64,000 nucleotides of DNA from Rhizobium esperanzae (GCF_002204185.1 NZ_MXPU01000007.1:186001-250000), one strand, 5' to 3'; shown: positions 9,932 through 19,040, counted from the first letter of the stretch. A program made the numbers and translations. The notes: a model not told the origin generated them from the letters alone.

Positions 9932-10882
9932 TCAGATCGCGACGGAAGTATCCGCCGCGATGTGCCCCTTGGCCTGCAGTTCCTGCACGAGGCCGGCCAG
10001 CTCGGCCAGGAGATATTCGACGAACAGGCTGGTGGCGGAGTCGAGCGGCGCGCGGGCGCGGGCAAAAAGCTTCATCGGCTGGTGGCGCGCATGCGGCTCC
10101 GCGATCGGCCGGAAGACCAGTTCGCCCTGCCGGCATTCGGTGATGACGTCGAGCGGGTTCAGGATCGTTAGCCCCGCCCCCGACTTGACCAGTTTTTTCA
10201 GCATCTCCGAGGCATTGGTTTCTAGCACCGGCTCGACATGCACGTCGAGGCGCGCCAAAGCCAGATTGATCACGTCGCGCAGGCTGGTCCCTTGCTGCGC
10301 CAGCACCAGGCGCTCCTGGACGATATCGGCCAGGTTGATCGGGCCGGGACCGATCAGATGGTGACCGGGTGGCAGAACCACGCCGATCGGAATGTCGAAA
10401 TTGCCGAGCGTGCGGATGCCGGGCGTTGCCGGAATATTGAAGCCGAGGCCGATATCCACCTCACCTGAAAGCACCGGGTTGACCGTCATCGTGCCGGCGT
10501 CGTTCCGCAATTGCATGAAGACGCGCGGATGTTCCGACTGGAAGCGGGCGATGATTTCCGGCAGCGGCCCTGCCGCAAGGCCGACGGTTGTCACCAGCCG
10601 AACCTTGCCCGCCTGCTGCATCTTCAGGCTGCGGATACGACCCTCCAGCCGCTCGTAGTTCTTCAGCACCTCGCGGATATGTTCGATGCAGAGTTCGCCG
10701 GCGGCGGTCAGCCGCAGCCCGCGCGGCAAGCGCTCGAAGAGTGGCGCGCCCATTTCCTCCTCCAAGGCCAAAATCTGCCGGTTGATCGCCGAAGACGCCA
10801 CGTTCAGTCGTGCCGCCGCCTTGCGGATCGAGCCCGAACGCGCGATCTCGTTGATATAGAGAAGCTTTCTGGAATGCAGCAT
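9932..10882 (-). CDS. LysR-family transcriptional regulator
   Basis: 316 residues: N-terminal winged HTH (about 1-60; ARSGSIRKAAARLNVASSAINRQI) and a periplasmic-binding-like effector domain. The ATG at 10882 has GAGG five bases upstream and is preferred over a GTG at 10900. It is divergent from the importer operon. The shared 36-bp element in that gap and in front of the creatininase gene makes it the probable activator of both units. The ligand is unknown. Confidence 0.9.
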   Translation of the reverse strand: MLHSRKLLYINEIARSGSIRKAAARLNVASSAINRQILALEEEMGAPLFERLPRGLRLTAAGELCIEHIREVLKNYERLEGRIRSLKMQQAGKVRLVTTVGLAAGPLPEIIARFQSEHPRVFMQLRNDAGTMTVNPVLSGEVDIGLGFNIPATPGIRTLGNFDIPIGVVLPPGHHLIGPGPINLADIVQERLVLAQQGTSLRDVINLALARLDVHVEPVLETNASEMLKKLVKSGAGLTILNPLDVITECRQGELVFRPIAEPHARHQPMKLFARARAPLDSATSLFVEYLLAELAGLVQELQAKGHIAADTSVAI

Positions 10883-10950
10883 CAGAACCTCGTTGCACAA
10901 ATATAAGGCACGCAGCGCAAAATTGGCACAGGCTTTCGGTGAGATGCCGA

Positions 10951-10986
10951 AAAGGCATCATTGCGCACGAAATTTGATGCTTTTCA
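10951..10986. promoter_or_regulatory. Putative LysR operator in front of the importer operon
   Basis: The second copy of the 36-bp element lies between lysR and the binding-protein gene. It begins AAAAGGCATC, has TGCG in the middle and ends TTTGATGCTTTTC. It is centred about 87 bp upstream of lysR's start and 96 bp upstream of the binding-protein start, a usual place for a LysR site in a divergent pair. Confidence 0.65.
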
Positions 10987-11064
10987 AAGAGCAAAGCAAC
11001 GGCTCCTATGAAGAAAATCGGACGTCGCCGCGACGGCTGCGAACTCAGAAGGGGAACGTTGATC

Positions 11065-12081
11065 ATGCCCATGACAAAAAAGAACAGGGTCTTTTCCGCA
11101 TTGGCCGGGCTTGGCGGCATGATTGCCTCCATCGCCTGTGCTCAGGCGGCCGACAAGGTCACCTATGGCACCAACTGGCTGGCGCAGGCCGAGCATGGCG
11201 GCTTTTACCAGGCGGTCGCCGACGGCACTTATGCCAAGCACGGCCTCCACGTCACCATCGTCCAGGGCGGTCCGAATGCGGCCAACAGCGCGCTGCTGAT
11301 CTCCGGCAAGATCGATTTCTACATGGGCGGGCCGCAGGGCGAGATTTCGGCCGTCGAACAGGGCATTCCGCTCGTCGACGTCGCGGCGATCTTCCAGAAG
11401 GATCCGCAGGTGCTGATCGCACATCCCGATGCCGGCATCGAGAAATTCGAAGATCTCGCCAAGCTCAAGACGCTGTTTCTCGGCAAGGACGGCTATCTCA
11501 CATATTTCGAATGGATGAAGGCGAATTTCAAAGGCTTCAGGGACGAACAGTACAAGCCCTATAATTTCAGCCCGGCGCCGTTCCTTGCCGACAAGGATTC
11601 CGCGCAGCAAGGTTATCTCACCTCGGAACCCTATGAGATTCAGAAGCAGGCCGGCTTCGAGCCGAAAGTCTTCCTGCTCGCCGACAACGGCTACTCCCCT
11701 TATTCGACGATGATCACCACCACGCAGGCGATGATCGACAGCAGGCCCGATGTCGTCCAACGCTTCGTCGATGCCTCGATCGAAGGCTGGTACCACTATC
11801 TGTACGGTGACAACACCAAGGCCAACGAGCTGATCAAGAAGGACAATCCTGAAATGACGGATGGTCAGATCGCCTATTCCATCGCCAAGATGAAGGAGTA
11901 CGGCATCATCGAATCCGGCGACAGCCTCGACAAAGGCATCGGCTGCCTGACCGAGGCGCATTACAAGGCCTTCTTCGACGAAATGGTAGCGATCAAGGTG
12001 TTCAAGCCGGAGACGGATTACACCAAAGCCTTCACGACGAAATTCGTCTGCAAAGGCACCGGAATGGCGATGAAGAAGTAA
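11065..12081 (+). CDS. Periplasmic binding protein of NMT1/THI5-type ABC importer
   Basis: 338 residues. A signal peptide spans about residues 1-28 (MPMTKKNRVFSALAGLGGMI, cleavage after AQA). The mature domain is NMT1/SsuA-like: GTNWLAQAEHGGFYQAVADG, then YAKHGLHVTIVQGG. The family binds small N-containing or sulfonated compounds such as pyrimidine precursors, riboflavin or taurine. The ATG at 11065 follows AGAAGGGG by 11 bases and begins the signal peptide cleanly; the open frame extends to 11008. It is the first gene of the importer/catabolic operon. No TPP-riboswitch-like structure was recognised upstream, which speaks against a thiamine-precursor role. Confidence 0.88.
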   Translation: MPMTKKNRVFSALAGLGGMIASIACAQAADKVTYGTNWLAQAEHGGFYQAVADGTYAKHGLHVTIVQGGPNAANSALLISGKIDFYMGGPQGEISAVEQGIPLVDVAAIFQKDPQVLIAHPDAGIEKFEDLAKLKTLFLGKDGYLTYFEWMKANFKGFRDEQYKPYNFSPAPFLADKDSAQQGYLTSEPYEIQKQAGFEPKVFLLADNGYSPYSTMITTTQAMIDSRPDVVQRFVDASIEGWYHYLYGDNTKANELIKKDNPEMTDGQIAYSIAKMKEYGIIESGDSLDKGIGCLTEAHYKAFFDEMVAIKVFKPETDYTKAFTTKFVCKGTGMAMKK

Positions 12082-12147
12082 GCCGAAGACCCCGTCGGAG
12101 ATCCGCCTCATACGGCGGATTCAATTCCCTGATGAACGAGACAGCCA

Positions 12148-12975
12148 ATGCCCCCAGCAGAAGCTCAGGCCCTATCCCCGAAAGAGTTGCGCAAACGGCC
12201 GCTGGTCGTCATGCAAGCTGTTTCGAAAGTCTTCTCCAGCGGAACCGTTGCCCTTTCGGAGATGTCGCTCACAGTGGAGAGCGGCGAGTTCATCAGCCTG
12301 CTCGGCCCATCCGGGTGCGGCAAGTCGACGGCGCTGCGGATCATCGCCGGGCTCGGCGATGTCACGTCGGGCGCGATCGACTGGCCGAGTTCTCGGATCA
12401 ACTCCAAGGGTCTTCCGGAAGGGGATATCGGTTTCGTCTTTCAGGAGCCGACGTTGATGCCCTGGAAGACCGTGTTCGACAATGCTCATCTGCCGCTGAA
12501 GCTTCGACATGTCTCCAAGAGGGCGGCACATGATCAGATCGTGGAGGCGCTGACCACCGTCGGCCTTCAGGATTTCGCCAAGGCCTATCCGCGCGAACTG
12601 TCTGGCGGCATGAAGATGCGTGTCTCGATTGCCCGGGCTCTGGTGACGAAGCCGAAGCTGCTACTGATGGACGAGCCCTTCGCGGCTCTCGACGAGATCA
12701 CCCGACAGAAGTTGAATGATGACGTGCTCAGGCTCTGGAAGACGACCGGCATCACCGTCATCTTCGTCACCCATTCGGTCTTCGAATCCGCCTATCTCTC
12801 CAACCGCATCGTCGTGATGAAGGCAAGGCCGGGGCGTGTACATGCCGATCTGCCGCTGATGACCAGTCTGGGACGCGACGCCCGTTATCGCACTTCGGAA
12901 GAATACCGCAAAGCCTGCGAGACGGTCTCGCACGCGCTCATCGGAGCGATCAACGCCGCGGAGGATCGTCGATGA
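12148..12975 (+). CDS. ABC importer ATPase (SsuB/TauB type)
   Basis: 275 residues. Walker A GPSGCGKST, signature LSGGMKMRVSIARAL, Walker B LLLMDEPFAALDE and switch histidine THSVFES are all intact. The LSGGM form is typical of nitrate/sulfonate/pyrimidine importers. The downstream permease gene overlaps its stop by 4 bp. It powers uptake through the permease at 12972-13814. Confidence 0.9.
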   Translation: MPPAEAQALSPKELRKRPLVVMQAVSKVFSSGTVALSEMSLTVESGEFISLLGPSGCGKSTALRIIAGLGDVTSGAIDWPSSRINSKGLPEGDIGFVFQEPTLMPWKTVFDNAHLPLKLRHVSKRAAHDQIVEALTTVGLQDFAKAYPRELSGGMKMRVSIARALVTKPKLLLMDEPFAALDEITRQKLNDDVLRLWKTTGITVIFVTHSVFESAYLSNRIVVMKARPGRVHADLPLMTSLGRDARYRTSEEYRKACETVSHALIGAINAAEDRR

Positions 12976-13814
12976 GTGACGAAAAATCCGCGGCGCCGCT
13001 GTTTGTCAAAGCGACTTCAAGCGCCGGGCGCCGCGAACTGGCGCTGCGCGTCCTGACGCCCTTGCTGGTCATCGCGTGCCTGGTCCTGGTCTGGTATGCC
13101 TATGTCAGACTGTCAGGCGTGCCGCCCTATATCCTGCCCGGCCCGGCGGCCGTCGCCAGCACTTTCGTCACGGATTGGGGTACGCTTGCCCCTGCCCTCT
13201 GGGTCACCACCAAAATCACGCTGATATCGTTGATGCTGGCGCTGGTCGGTGGCGTCGGCTTCGCGATTTTCCTGGTGCAGTCGCGCTGGATCGAACTCGC
13301 CTTCTATCCGCTCGCCGTCATTCTTCAGGTCACGCCAATCGTCGCGATTTCGCCGCTGATCCTGATTTATGCGCCGTCAACACAGGTGGCGCTTCTGATC
13401 TGCGCCTTCCTCGTCGCCTTTTTCCCGATTCTTTCGAATATGGTTCAGGGCCTGAAAAGCGTCGATCACAATCTCATCAATCTGTTCGAGCTCTACGGCG
13501 CCTCGCGCTGGCAGACGCTGCTCTTTCTCAAGCTCCCGGCTGCCCAGCCCTATTTCATGACCGGCCTCAGGATTGGCGGCGGCCTTGCACTGATTGCTGC
13601 CGTCGTCGCGGAATTTGCCGCAGGCTCGGCGGGTGCGGGCTCAGGCCTCGCCTTCCGGCTTCTCGAAGCGCAATACCGGCTCAACATTCCACGACTCTTT
13701 GCGGCCCTGCTGATGCTCTCGCTGCTAGGTGTGGCGATCTTCGCCGTCACCTCCTTCATTTCGTGGCTTGCCCTGCACCGCTGGCACGAGAGTAGCCTGA
13801 AACGGGAAAACTGA
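12972..13814 (+). CDS. ABC importer permease (SsuC/TauC type)
   Basis: 280 residues with six predicted membrane segments. The cytoplasmic loop LFELYGASRWQTLLFLKLPAAQPYF is the ATPase-contact motif of this family. The ATG overlaps the ATPase stop (ATGA) and its own stop overlaps the next gene's start. The whole block is therefore one translationally coupled unit. Confidence 0.9.
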   Translation: MSDEKSAAPLFVKATSSAGRRELALRVLTPLLVIACLVLVWYAYVRLSGVPPYILPGPAAVASTFVTDWGTLAPALWVTTKITLISLMLALVGGVGFAIFLVQSRWIELAFYPLAVILQVTPIVAISPLILIYAPSTQVALLICAFLVAFFPILSNMVQGLKSVDHNLINLFELYGASRWQTLLFLKLPAAQPYFMTGLRIGGGLALIAAVVAEFAAGSAGAGSGLAFRLLEAQYRLNIPRLFAALLMLSLLGVAIFAVTSFISWLALHRWHESSLKREN

Positions 13815-15127
13815 TGACCTATTCCTTCATTTCACCGCCCAATTCCGGCCGCTTCGTGCTGAGCAATGCGACCCTGCCTAGCGCCGCCGTCACCGGTTAT
13901 GAGGCGCCTATTGTCGAGGGGCTCGTCAGGGCCGATATCGTCATCGCCGACGGCATCATTGCCGATGTACTGCCGCCCGGCGAAGCGCCCGTGGAACTGG
14001 CGAAGTCCGACCTGAAGGAGAGCATGGTCTGGCCTTGCTTCGCCGACATGCATACGCATCTCGACAAGGGTCATATCTGGCCACGCAACGCCAATCCGGA
14101 CGGCACCTTTCCGGGAGCGCTGGAGGCCGTGCGTGCAGACCGCCAAGCGAACTGGTCGGCTGGCGACGTGAAGAAGCGCATGGAGTTTTCCCTGCGCTGC
14201 GCCTACGCGCACGGCACAAGCCTCATTCGAACCCATCTCGATTCGCTGGCGCCACAGCATCGCATTTCCTTCGAGGTCTTCGCCGAGATGCGCGAGGCCT
14301 GGAAGGACAGGATTGCATTGCAGGCGGTGGCGCTCTTTCCGATGGAAAATATGGCGGATGCCGCCTATTTCGCCGAGCTTGTCGCCGTTGTCCGCGACAA
14401 GGGTGGCCTGATGGGCGGCGTCACCCGGATGAGCCCGGATCTCGACAGCCAGCTCGATACGCTGTTCAGAGCGGCGGCCGATAATGGCTTTGATGTCGAC
14501 CTGCATGTTGACGAGACAGACGATCGGGGCGCTGAAACACTGAAGGCGATCGCGCAAGCCGTGTTGCGCAACCGTTTCGACGGCAAGGTGACGGCCGGCC
14601 ATTGCTGCTCGCTCGCCCGGCACGACCAAGAGACGGCAAAGCGCACAGTCGCACTCGTCGCCGAGGCCGGTATCGCCGTCGTTTCGCTGCCGATGTGCAA
14701 CATGTATCTGCAGGACCGCTACCCCGGCCGCACACCGCGCTGGCGCGGCGTTACCCTGTTCAAGGAATTGGCCGCGGCCGGCGTGGCAACGGCGGTCGCC
14801 TCCGACAATACCCGCGACCCCTTCTATGCCTATGGCGATCTCGACCCCGTGGAGGTGTTCCGCGAGGCGGTCCGCGTCCTGCATCTCGACCATCCGCTGG
14901 ATACGGCGGCGCGCGTCGTCACCACCTCACCTGCCGATATTCTCGGCCGGCCCGATAAGGGGCGCATCGCCGCCGGCGCCTCGGCCGATCTGGTGCTCTT
15001 CAGCGCCCGGCGCTGGAGCGAATTTCTTTCCCGTCCGCAGTCCGACCGCGTCGTGCTTCGCCGCGGCAAGGTGATCGACCGCCGCCTGCCGGACTACCGT
15101 GAACTCGACAGCGTCGTTGGAGCCTGA
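13814..15127 (+). CDS. Cytosine-deaminase-like metal-dependent amidohydrolase
   Basis: 437 residues. The motifs are those of the CodA branch of the amidohydrolase superfamily: DMHTHLDKGH (metal His 80 and 82), LHVDETDD, GHCCSLA and SDNTRDPF. CodA-type enzymes deaminate or hydrolyse cytosine, isocytosine or related ring compounds. The position directly behind a small-molecule importer, with oxidase and RidA genes following, points to ring hydrolysis in a catabolic pathway. The exact substrate cannot be read from the sequence. Confidence 0.85.
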   Translation: MTYSFISPPNSGRFVLSNATLPSAAVTGYEAPIVEGLVRADIVIADGIIADVLPPGEAPVELAKSDLKESMVWPCFADMHTHLDKGHIWPRNANPDGTFPGALEAVRADRQANWSAGDVKKRMEFSLRCAYAHGTSLIRTHLDSLAPQHRISFEVFAEMREAWKDRIALQAVALFPMENMADAAYFAELVAVVRDKGGLMGGVTRMSPDLDSQLDTLFRAAADNGFDVDLHVDETDDRGAETLKAIAQAVLRNRFDGKVTAGHCCSLARHDQETAKRTVALVAEAGIAVVSLPMCNMYLQDRYPGRTPRWRGVTLFKELAAAGVATAVASDNTRDPFYAYGDLDPVEVFREAVRVLHLDHPLDTAARVVTTSPADILGRPDKGRIAAGASADLVLFSARRWSEFLSRPQSDRVVLRRGKVIDRRLPDYRELDSVVGA

Positions 15128-15128
15128 C

Positions 15129-16535
15129 ATGCCGGATTATCAGTCGATCAAGAAAGAACTCGAAGGCATCGCCATTGAAGACAATCCGGCGCTGGTGCGC
15201 CAGAAGAGCCGTGATTTCTACTGGTATTCACCGATACTGAAGGCGCAGCTGGACAACGTGACGGCCGATCTCGTCGTCACGCCAAAAAACCAAGAAGAGG
15301 TCATCCGGACGCTGAAGGTTGCCTTCGCGCATGGCGTGCCGGTCACGCCCCGCGGCGGCGGCACCGGCAATTACGGCCAGGCGATGCCGCTTTCCGGCGG
15401 CATCGTGCTGAATCTGGCGGCCATGGACAAGATCAAGGAAATCCATCCCGGCCGCGTGATCTGCGAGCCTGGCATCATCATCGCCCAGCTCGACAAGCAG
15501 ACCAAGGCCCATTCCGGCCAGGAGCTGCGGTTCCACCCGTCCACGGCGCAGATGGCAACCGTCGGCGGCTTCATTGCCGGCGGCTCCGGCGGCGTCGGCT
15601 CGATTACCTGGGGCGGCCTGCGCGACCTCGGCAATATCCTGCGCCTGCGCGTCGTCACCATGGAAGCCGAGCCACGTGTGCTCGATCTCACCGGCTGGGA
15701 TCTGCAGAAGGTCAGCCATGCCTATGGCACCAACGGCATCATTACCGAGATCGAAATGCCGCTGGCGCCGGCCTATGATTGGGTGGACGTTCTCGTCGGC
15801 TATGACGACTTCATGGCTGCCGTGCGCTTCTCCGATGCGCTCGCCAAATGCAACGGCATCCTCGTTAAGGAGATCGCACCGATCGCCGCACCCATACCGC
15901 ACGACTATTTCAGCCGCCATAAATCCTATATCAGCAAGGGCCAGTCGGTGGTGGTGCTGATGATCGCGCCGCATTCCATGGATGCCTTCCTCGCCTTTGC
16001 CGCCGCTCATAAGGGCGAGATCATCTTCCGCTCCGACAGGGTCGAAAGCATGAAAGGCATTCCGCATGCCTATGAGCTTGCCTGGAACCACACGACTCTG
16101 CGCGCTCTCAAGGTCGACCCCAACTTCACCTATCTGCAAGTGCAGTATCCGGGGCCGGATCATGTGGCCAAGGTCGCCAAGATGGTGGAGATCTTCGGAG
16201 ATGAAGTGCCGGGTCATCTCGAATTCATCAAGTTCGACGGGCAGATCCAGTGCTCCGGCCTGCCGCTGGTACGCTACACCACGGAGGCGCGGCTCGAGGA
16301 GATCATCAAGATCCACCAGGATCACGGCTGCCCGATCTTCAATCCGCACCGCTACACACTGGAGGAAGGCGGCATGAAGCGCACCGACAAGGTGCAGCTC
16401 GCCTTCAAGCACCAGACCGATCCGCGCGGGCTGCTGAACCCCGGCAAGATGATCGCCTGGGAGAATCCGAATTTCGATTTCAATGCCGGCAAGAACTATC
16501 TGTTTCCAGGGCTTGCGAGCGTCATGGAGGCCTGA
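15129..16535 (+). CDS. FAD-linked oxidase, GlcD/lactate dehydrogenase type
   Basis: 468 residues. The PCMH-type FAD-binding domain occupies the N-terminal half (PRGGGTGNYGQAMPLSGGIV, then HPSTAQMATVGGFIAGGSGG). The C-terminal half is the GlcD-type cap ending GLLNPGKM. It oxidises a hydroxy acid or an amine/amide-derived intermediate. The ATG at 15129 lies one base after the amidohydrolase stop. An in-frame ATG at 15099 would overlap that gene by 29 bp and is less likely. The stop overlaps the next start (TGATG). Confidence 0.85.
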   Translation: MPDYQSIKKELEGIAIEDNPALVRQKSRDFYWYSPILKAQLDNVTADLVVTPKNQEEVIRTLKVAFAHGVPVTPRGGGTGNYGQAMPLSGGIVLNLAAMDKIKEIHPGRVICEPGIIIAQLDKQTKAHSGQELRFHPSTAQMATVGGFIAGGSGGVGSITWGGLRDLGNILRLRVVTMEAEPRVLDLTGWDLQKVSHAYGTNGIITEIEMPLAPAYDWVDVLVGYDDFMAAVRFSDALAKCNGILVKEIAPIAAPIPHDYFSRHKSYISKGQSVVVLMIAPHSMDAFLAFAAAHKGEIIFRSDRVESMKGIPHAYELAWNHTTLRALKVDPNFTYLQVQYPGPDHVAKVAKMVEIFGDEVPGHLEFIKFDGQIQCSGLPLVRYTTEARLEEIIKIHQDHGCPIFNPHRYTLEEGGMKRTDKVQLAFKHQTDPRGLLNPGKMIAWENPNFDFNAGKNYLFPGLASVMEA

Positions 16536-17116
16536 TGAACGTTCTCGTCCTACATTCGCATCCGGTTGAGGAAAGCTACGGCAAGGCGCTTTACAAACAG
16601 ACCCTGGAAAGCCTTCGGAAAGCCGGTCATGCCGTGGATGCGTGCGATCTATACGCCGAGAAATTCGATCCCGTTCTCTCACGCAACGACCGGCTCAGCT
16701 ATCACGACTATCCCGCCAATTCTGATCGGGTGAAACCCTATGTCGAGCGGCTGAAGCAGGCCGAAGGGCTGGTGCTGGTGACGCCGATCTGGAATTTCGG
16801 TTTCCCGGCGATCCTGAAGGGCTATTTCGACCGCGTCTGGCTTCCCGGTGTTTCCTTCGATCTCGTCGATGGCAAGGTCGAATCGCGGCTGCGCCATATC
16901 AGAAAGCTCGCAGCGGTTCTGACATACGGCGCCACGCCGTTTCGCGCCTTCGCAGCCGGCAATCCGCCGAAGAAGATCGTCAAACGTGTGCTGAGAGCGC
17001 AGATCAACCCGCTAAGGCCGGTCACCTTTCTTGCGCATTACGACATGAACAATTGCACACCGGAGACACGGGCGAGGTTTCTGGAAAAGGTGAAGATGGC
17101 GATGGAGCGTTTCTAG
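16535..17116 (+). CDS. Flavodoxin-fold NAD(P)H oxidoreductase (NQO/KefF type)
   Basis: 193 residues of the flavodoxin-like fold: VLVLHSHPVEESYGKAL at the start, then LVTPIWNFGFPAILKGYFDRV, the FMN/NAD(P)H-contact region of NAD(P)H:quinone oxidoreductases. It could supply reduced flavin or reduce a quinone-like intermediate. It is coupled to the oxidase gene by a TGATG overlap, and the RidA-like gene starts at the base after its stop. Confidence 0.85.
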   Translation: MNVLVLHSHPVEESYGKALYKQTLESLRKAGHAVDACDLYAEKFDPVLSRNDRLSYHDYPANSDRVKPYVERLKQAEGLVLVTPIWNFGFPAILKGYFDRVWLPGVSFDLVDGKVESRLRHIRKLAAVLTYGATPFRAFAAGNPPKKIVKRVLRAQINPLRPVTFLAHYDMNNCTPETRARFLEKVKMAMERF

Positions 17117-17506
17117 ATGAAGAGGATCTTCAATCCCTCCTCCGTTCGCCTCCCATTCGGAAATTACAATCACGGTTTGCTGGTCCCACCGGGCGCCTCG
17201 TTGCTCGTAACCTCCGGGCAACTTGGCATTAGCCTCGAGGAGGAGGTGCCGGAGGATGTCGGCGCGCAGGCAGAACTTTGCTTCGAGGCGATCAAGGCGA
17301 TTCTTGGCGAGGCGGAGATGAGTTTTGCCGACGTTATTCGCATCTCGGGTTTTGTGACAAAGCGCGAGCACTTCGCAGATTATATGGAGGTCCGGGATCG
17401 ATACACGCTCGAGCCGAAGCCGACCTCGACGCTAATCGTCGTCGGTGGCTTCACCCGCCCCGAATTCCTTGTGGAAGTCGAAGTTACGGCCGCAAAAGTA
17501 TTTTGA
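17117..17506 (+). CDS. RidA (YjgF/YER057c/UK114)-family protein
   Basis: 129 residues, the size of a single RidA domain. Canonical RidA hydrolyses reactive enamines/imines using an arginine in a PARS-like motif near residue 105. The matching stretch here reads KPTSTLIVVGGF, so that arginine seems replaced and the protein belongs to one of the arginine-lacking Rid groups. These are often encoded inside catabolic operons. It is the last gene of the LysR-linked operon and starts at the base after the previous stop. Confidence 0.85.
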   Translation: MKRIFNPSSVRLPFGNYNHGLLVPPGASLLVTSGQLGISLEEEVPEDVGAQAELCFEAIKAILGEAEMSFADVIRISGFVTKREHFADYMEVRDRYTLEPKPTSTLIVVGGFTRPEFLVEVEVTAAKVF

Positions 17507-17514
17507 CACAAGAC

Positions 17515-17690
17515 GCTTTCTGCGGCTTACGGGCGCTGACGCTTATCTTGCCGCTGATCTCATCTGCGAATTTGCGCGTCAGCACGTACCAATTCATTGA
17601 GATCGTGTTGTCCAAGCTTTCGAAGATCGCGCGTCCGATGCTTTCGCGTGCGGCATCGATGCGGTTGGCCATCGAAAGACGACTTGATTT
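17515..17690 (-). pseudogene. Relic of a MarR-family regulator (3' end only)
   Basis: Read leftward, one frame gives NRIDAARESIGRAIFES. It matches the C-terminal part of the intact MarR protein at 21055-21567, which has DRIDAAREKIGRAIFES. The homology continues (HDLNELVRADAQIRR against HDFNELVRLMRKFAQ) only after a change of frame. The nucleotide match is also clear (ACCA/GTTCATTGA and CTTTCGAAGATxGC). No helix-turn-helix part was recognised upstream. It is a decayed duplicate, not a working gene. Confidence 0.7.
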
Positions 17691-17981
17691 GCTCTTGCCG
17701 GGCGTCGCCAAGGCGAACGAACATCCAACCGGAACGCCTGACACTCTGGGGGCGGAAAACGCAAGATGAGGTGTCATATCGATTGGCGCCAAGCTCTTGC
17801 GCTCCTCTGAAATTTAGCCAAAAATACTGATCGAATACTTGTGCTCCGACAGCAATCCAGTGTCCTTTACGCATTCATTCGATAAATCAACATTGAGTGC
17901 GGATTTCACAGCGTGGCAGCGGCAATCTGCCTACCAGGACTGAACAATACGAATTTGTTTCATTGGCGGCATGGATGCGAC

Positions 17982-18869
17982 ATGTCTTTCGTGGAATCGC
18001 AAGGTGACAGAAAGTATCGGACCAGCGAGCGAGTGGGTGGGCTTGTTGATTGCTCATCGCTACAGGTCGAGCTCAGACATTTCGATCCGGGCTGGCAGGT
18101 CGACCTTACACTCGAATGCACGGAAATAGCTGTCCTGCTCTCGGGGCAGTCGAAGATCAGGTGGACGGGTGACGGCCACAGGCGGGAGGCGATTGCCCGC
18201 CCCGGTGTCGCTTGGGTTTGTCCGGCGGGTGTCCATGAGAGTGCCGTGGAAATCATGGGTACCATGCCCGAGTCCCTCCACATCTTTCTACCGCCGTCGC
18301 TCGTCGGTGAGAGCGCACTTTCAAACTTCGACATCGATCCGGCCAAGGTGCAGCTCGCCTATGCGGGAGGCGTCCCCGATCCCATGGTGCTGCAGTTCGG
18401 TCAACTCTTTCGAGGTTTGTTGAACAGAAGCCTTGAACCGACTGATCGCCTCTATCTGGACGGCATTCAGACGGCGCTGGCGGCGCACCTGCTCAGCACC
18501 TATTCGTCTGTTCGCCGGCAACCTGCCGCACGGGCGCCGACTGTCGACCCAAAAAGGCTGCAACGCGTCTTCGATTTCATTGAAGCCCGCATCGCAGCCG
18601 AAATCTCGCTGAATGACCTTGCTGCGGAGGCTTGCCTCAGCCCCTTTCATTTTGCCAGGATGTTTCGCAAGGCTACTGGGCTGACGCCGCATCGCTACGT
18701 CACCGAGCGACGGATCGAGGCGGCCAAGGAAAAGCTGCGGCTCGCACGGTCATCGCTCGCGGAGATCGCGCTCGATACCGGCTTCGGCTCGCAGGCCAAT
18801 TTCACCCGTGTCTTCCGCAAGATGACCGGCTTGACGCCTGGCCAATTCCGCGCGCTCATCCGCGGTTAG
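17982..18869 (+). CDS. AraC-family transcriptional regulator
   Basis: 295 residues from the ATG at 17982. A GTG at 17913 would add 23 residues and cannot be excluded. The C-terminal 100 residues form the double HTH of AraC proteins (AEISLNDLAAEACLSPFHFA, then FGSQANFTRVFRKMTGLTPGQF). The N-terminus is a cupin-like sensor domain. It probably controls the GlcG-like/SDR/SnoaL set that starts 171 bp downstream on the same strand. Confidence 0.85.
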   Translation: MSFVESQGDRKYRTSERVGGLVDCSSLQVELRHFDPGWQVDLTLECTEIAVLLSGQSKIRWTGDGHRREAIARPGVAWVCPAGVHESAVEIMGTMPESLHIFLPPSLVGESALSNFDIDPAKVQLAYAGGVPDPMVLQFGQLFRGLLNRSLEPTDRLYLDGIQTALAAHLLSTYSSVRRQPAARAPTVDPKRLQRVFDFIEARIAAEISLNDLAAEACLSPFHFARMFRKATGLTPHRYVTERRIEAAKEKLRLARSSLAEIALDTGFGSQANFTRVFRKMTGLTPGQFRALIRG

Positions 18870-19040
18870 CGCGTTCCGCCTGCCGGAGATAGTTCGCCGT
18901 TCGTGCGTGCCTGCACGCCGGAGCGCAAGATTTGCACAAAGCGCAGCAAGAGCTGAAAATACTTCAAAACCGGTTCCGCCTATACACCTGTCTCATCGAG
19001 CGGGGAGCGCCAGCCCCTGAACGAAAAGAGGAGACAGGAG

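Noticed and set aside
11000-11065. TPP-type riboswitch before the NMT1-like binding protein
   Set aside because: No conserved riboswitch core was seen in the short leader, and the 36-bp LysR element already explains regulation.
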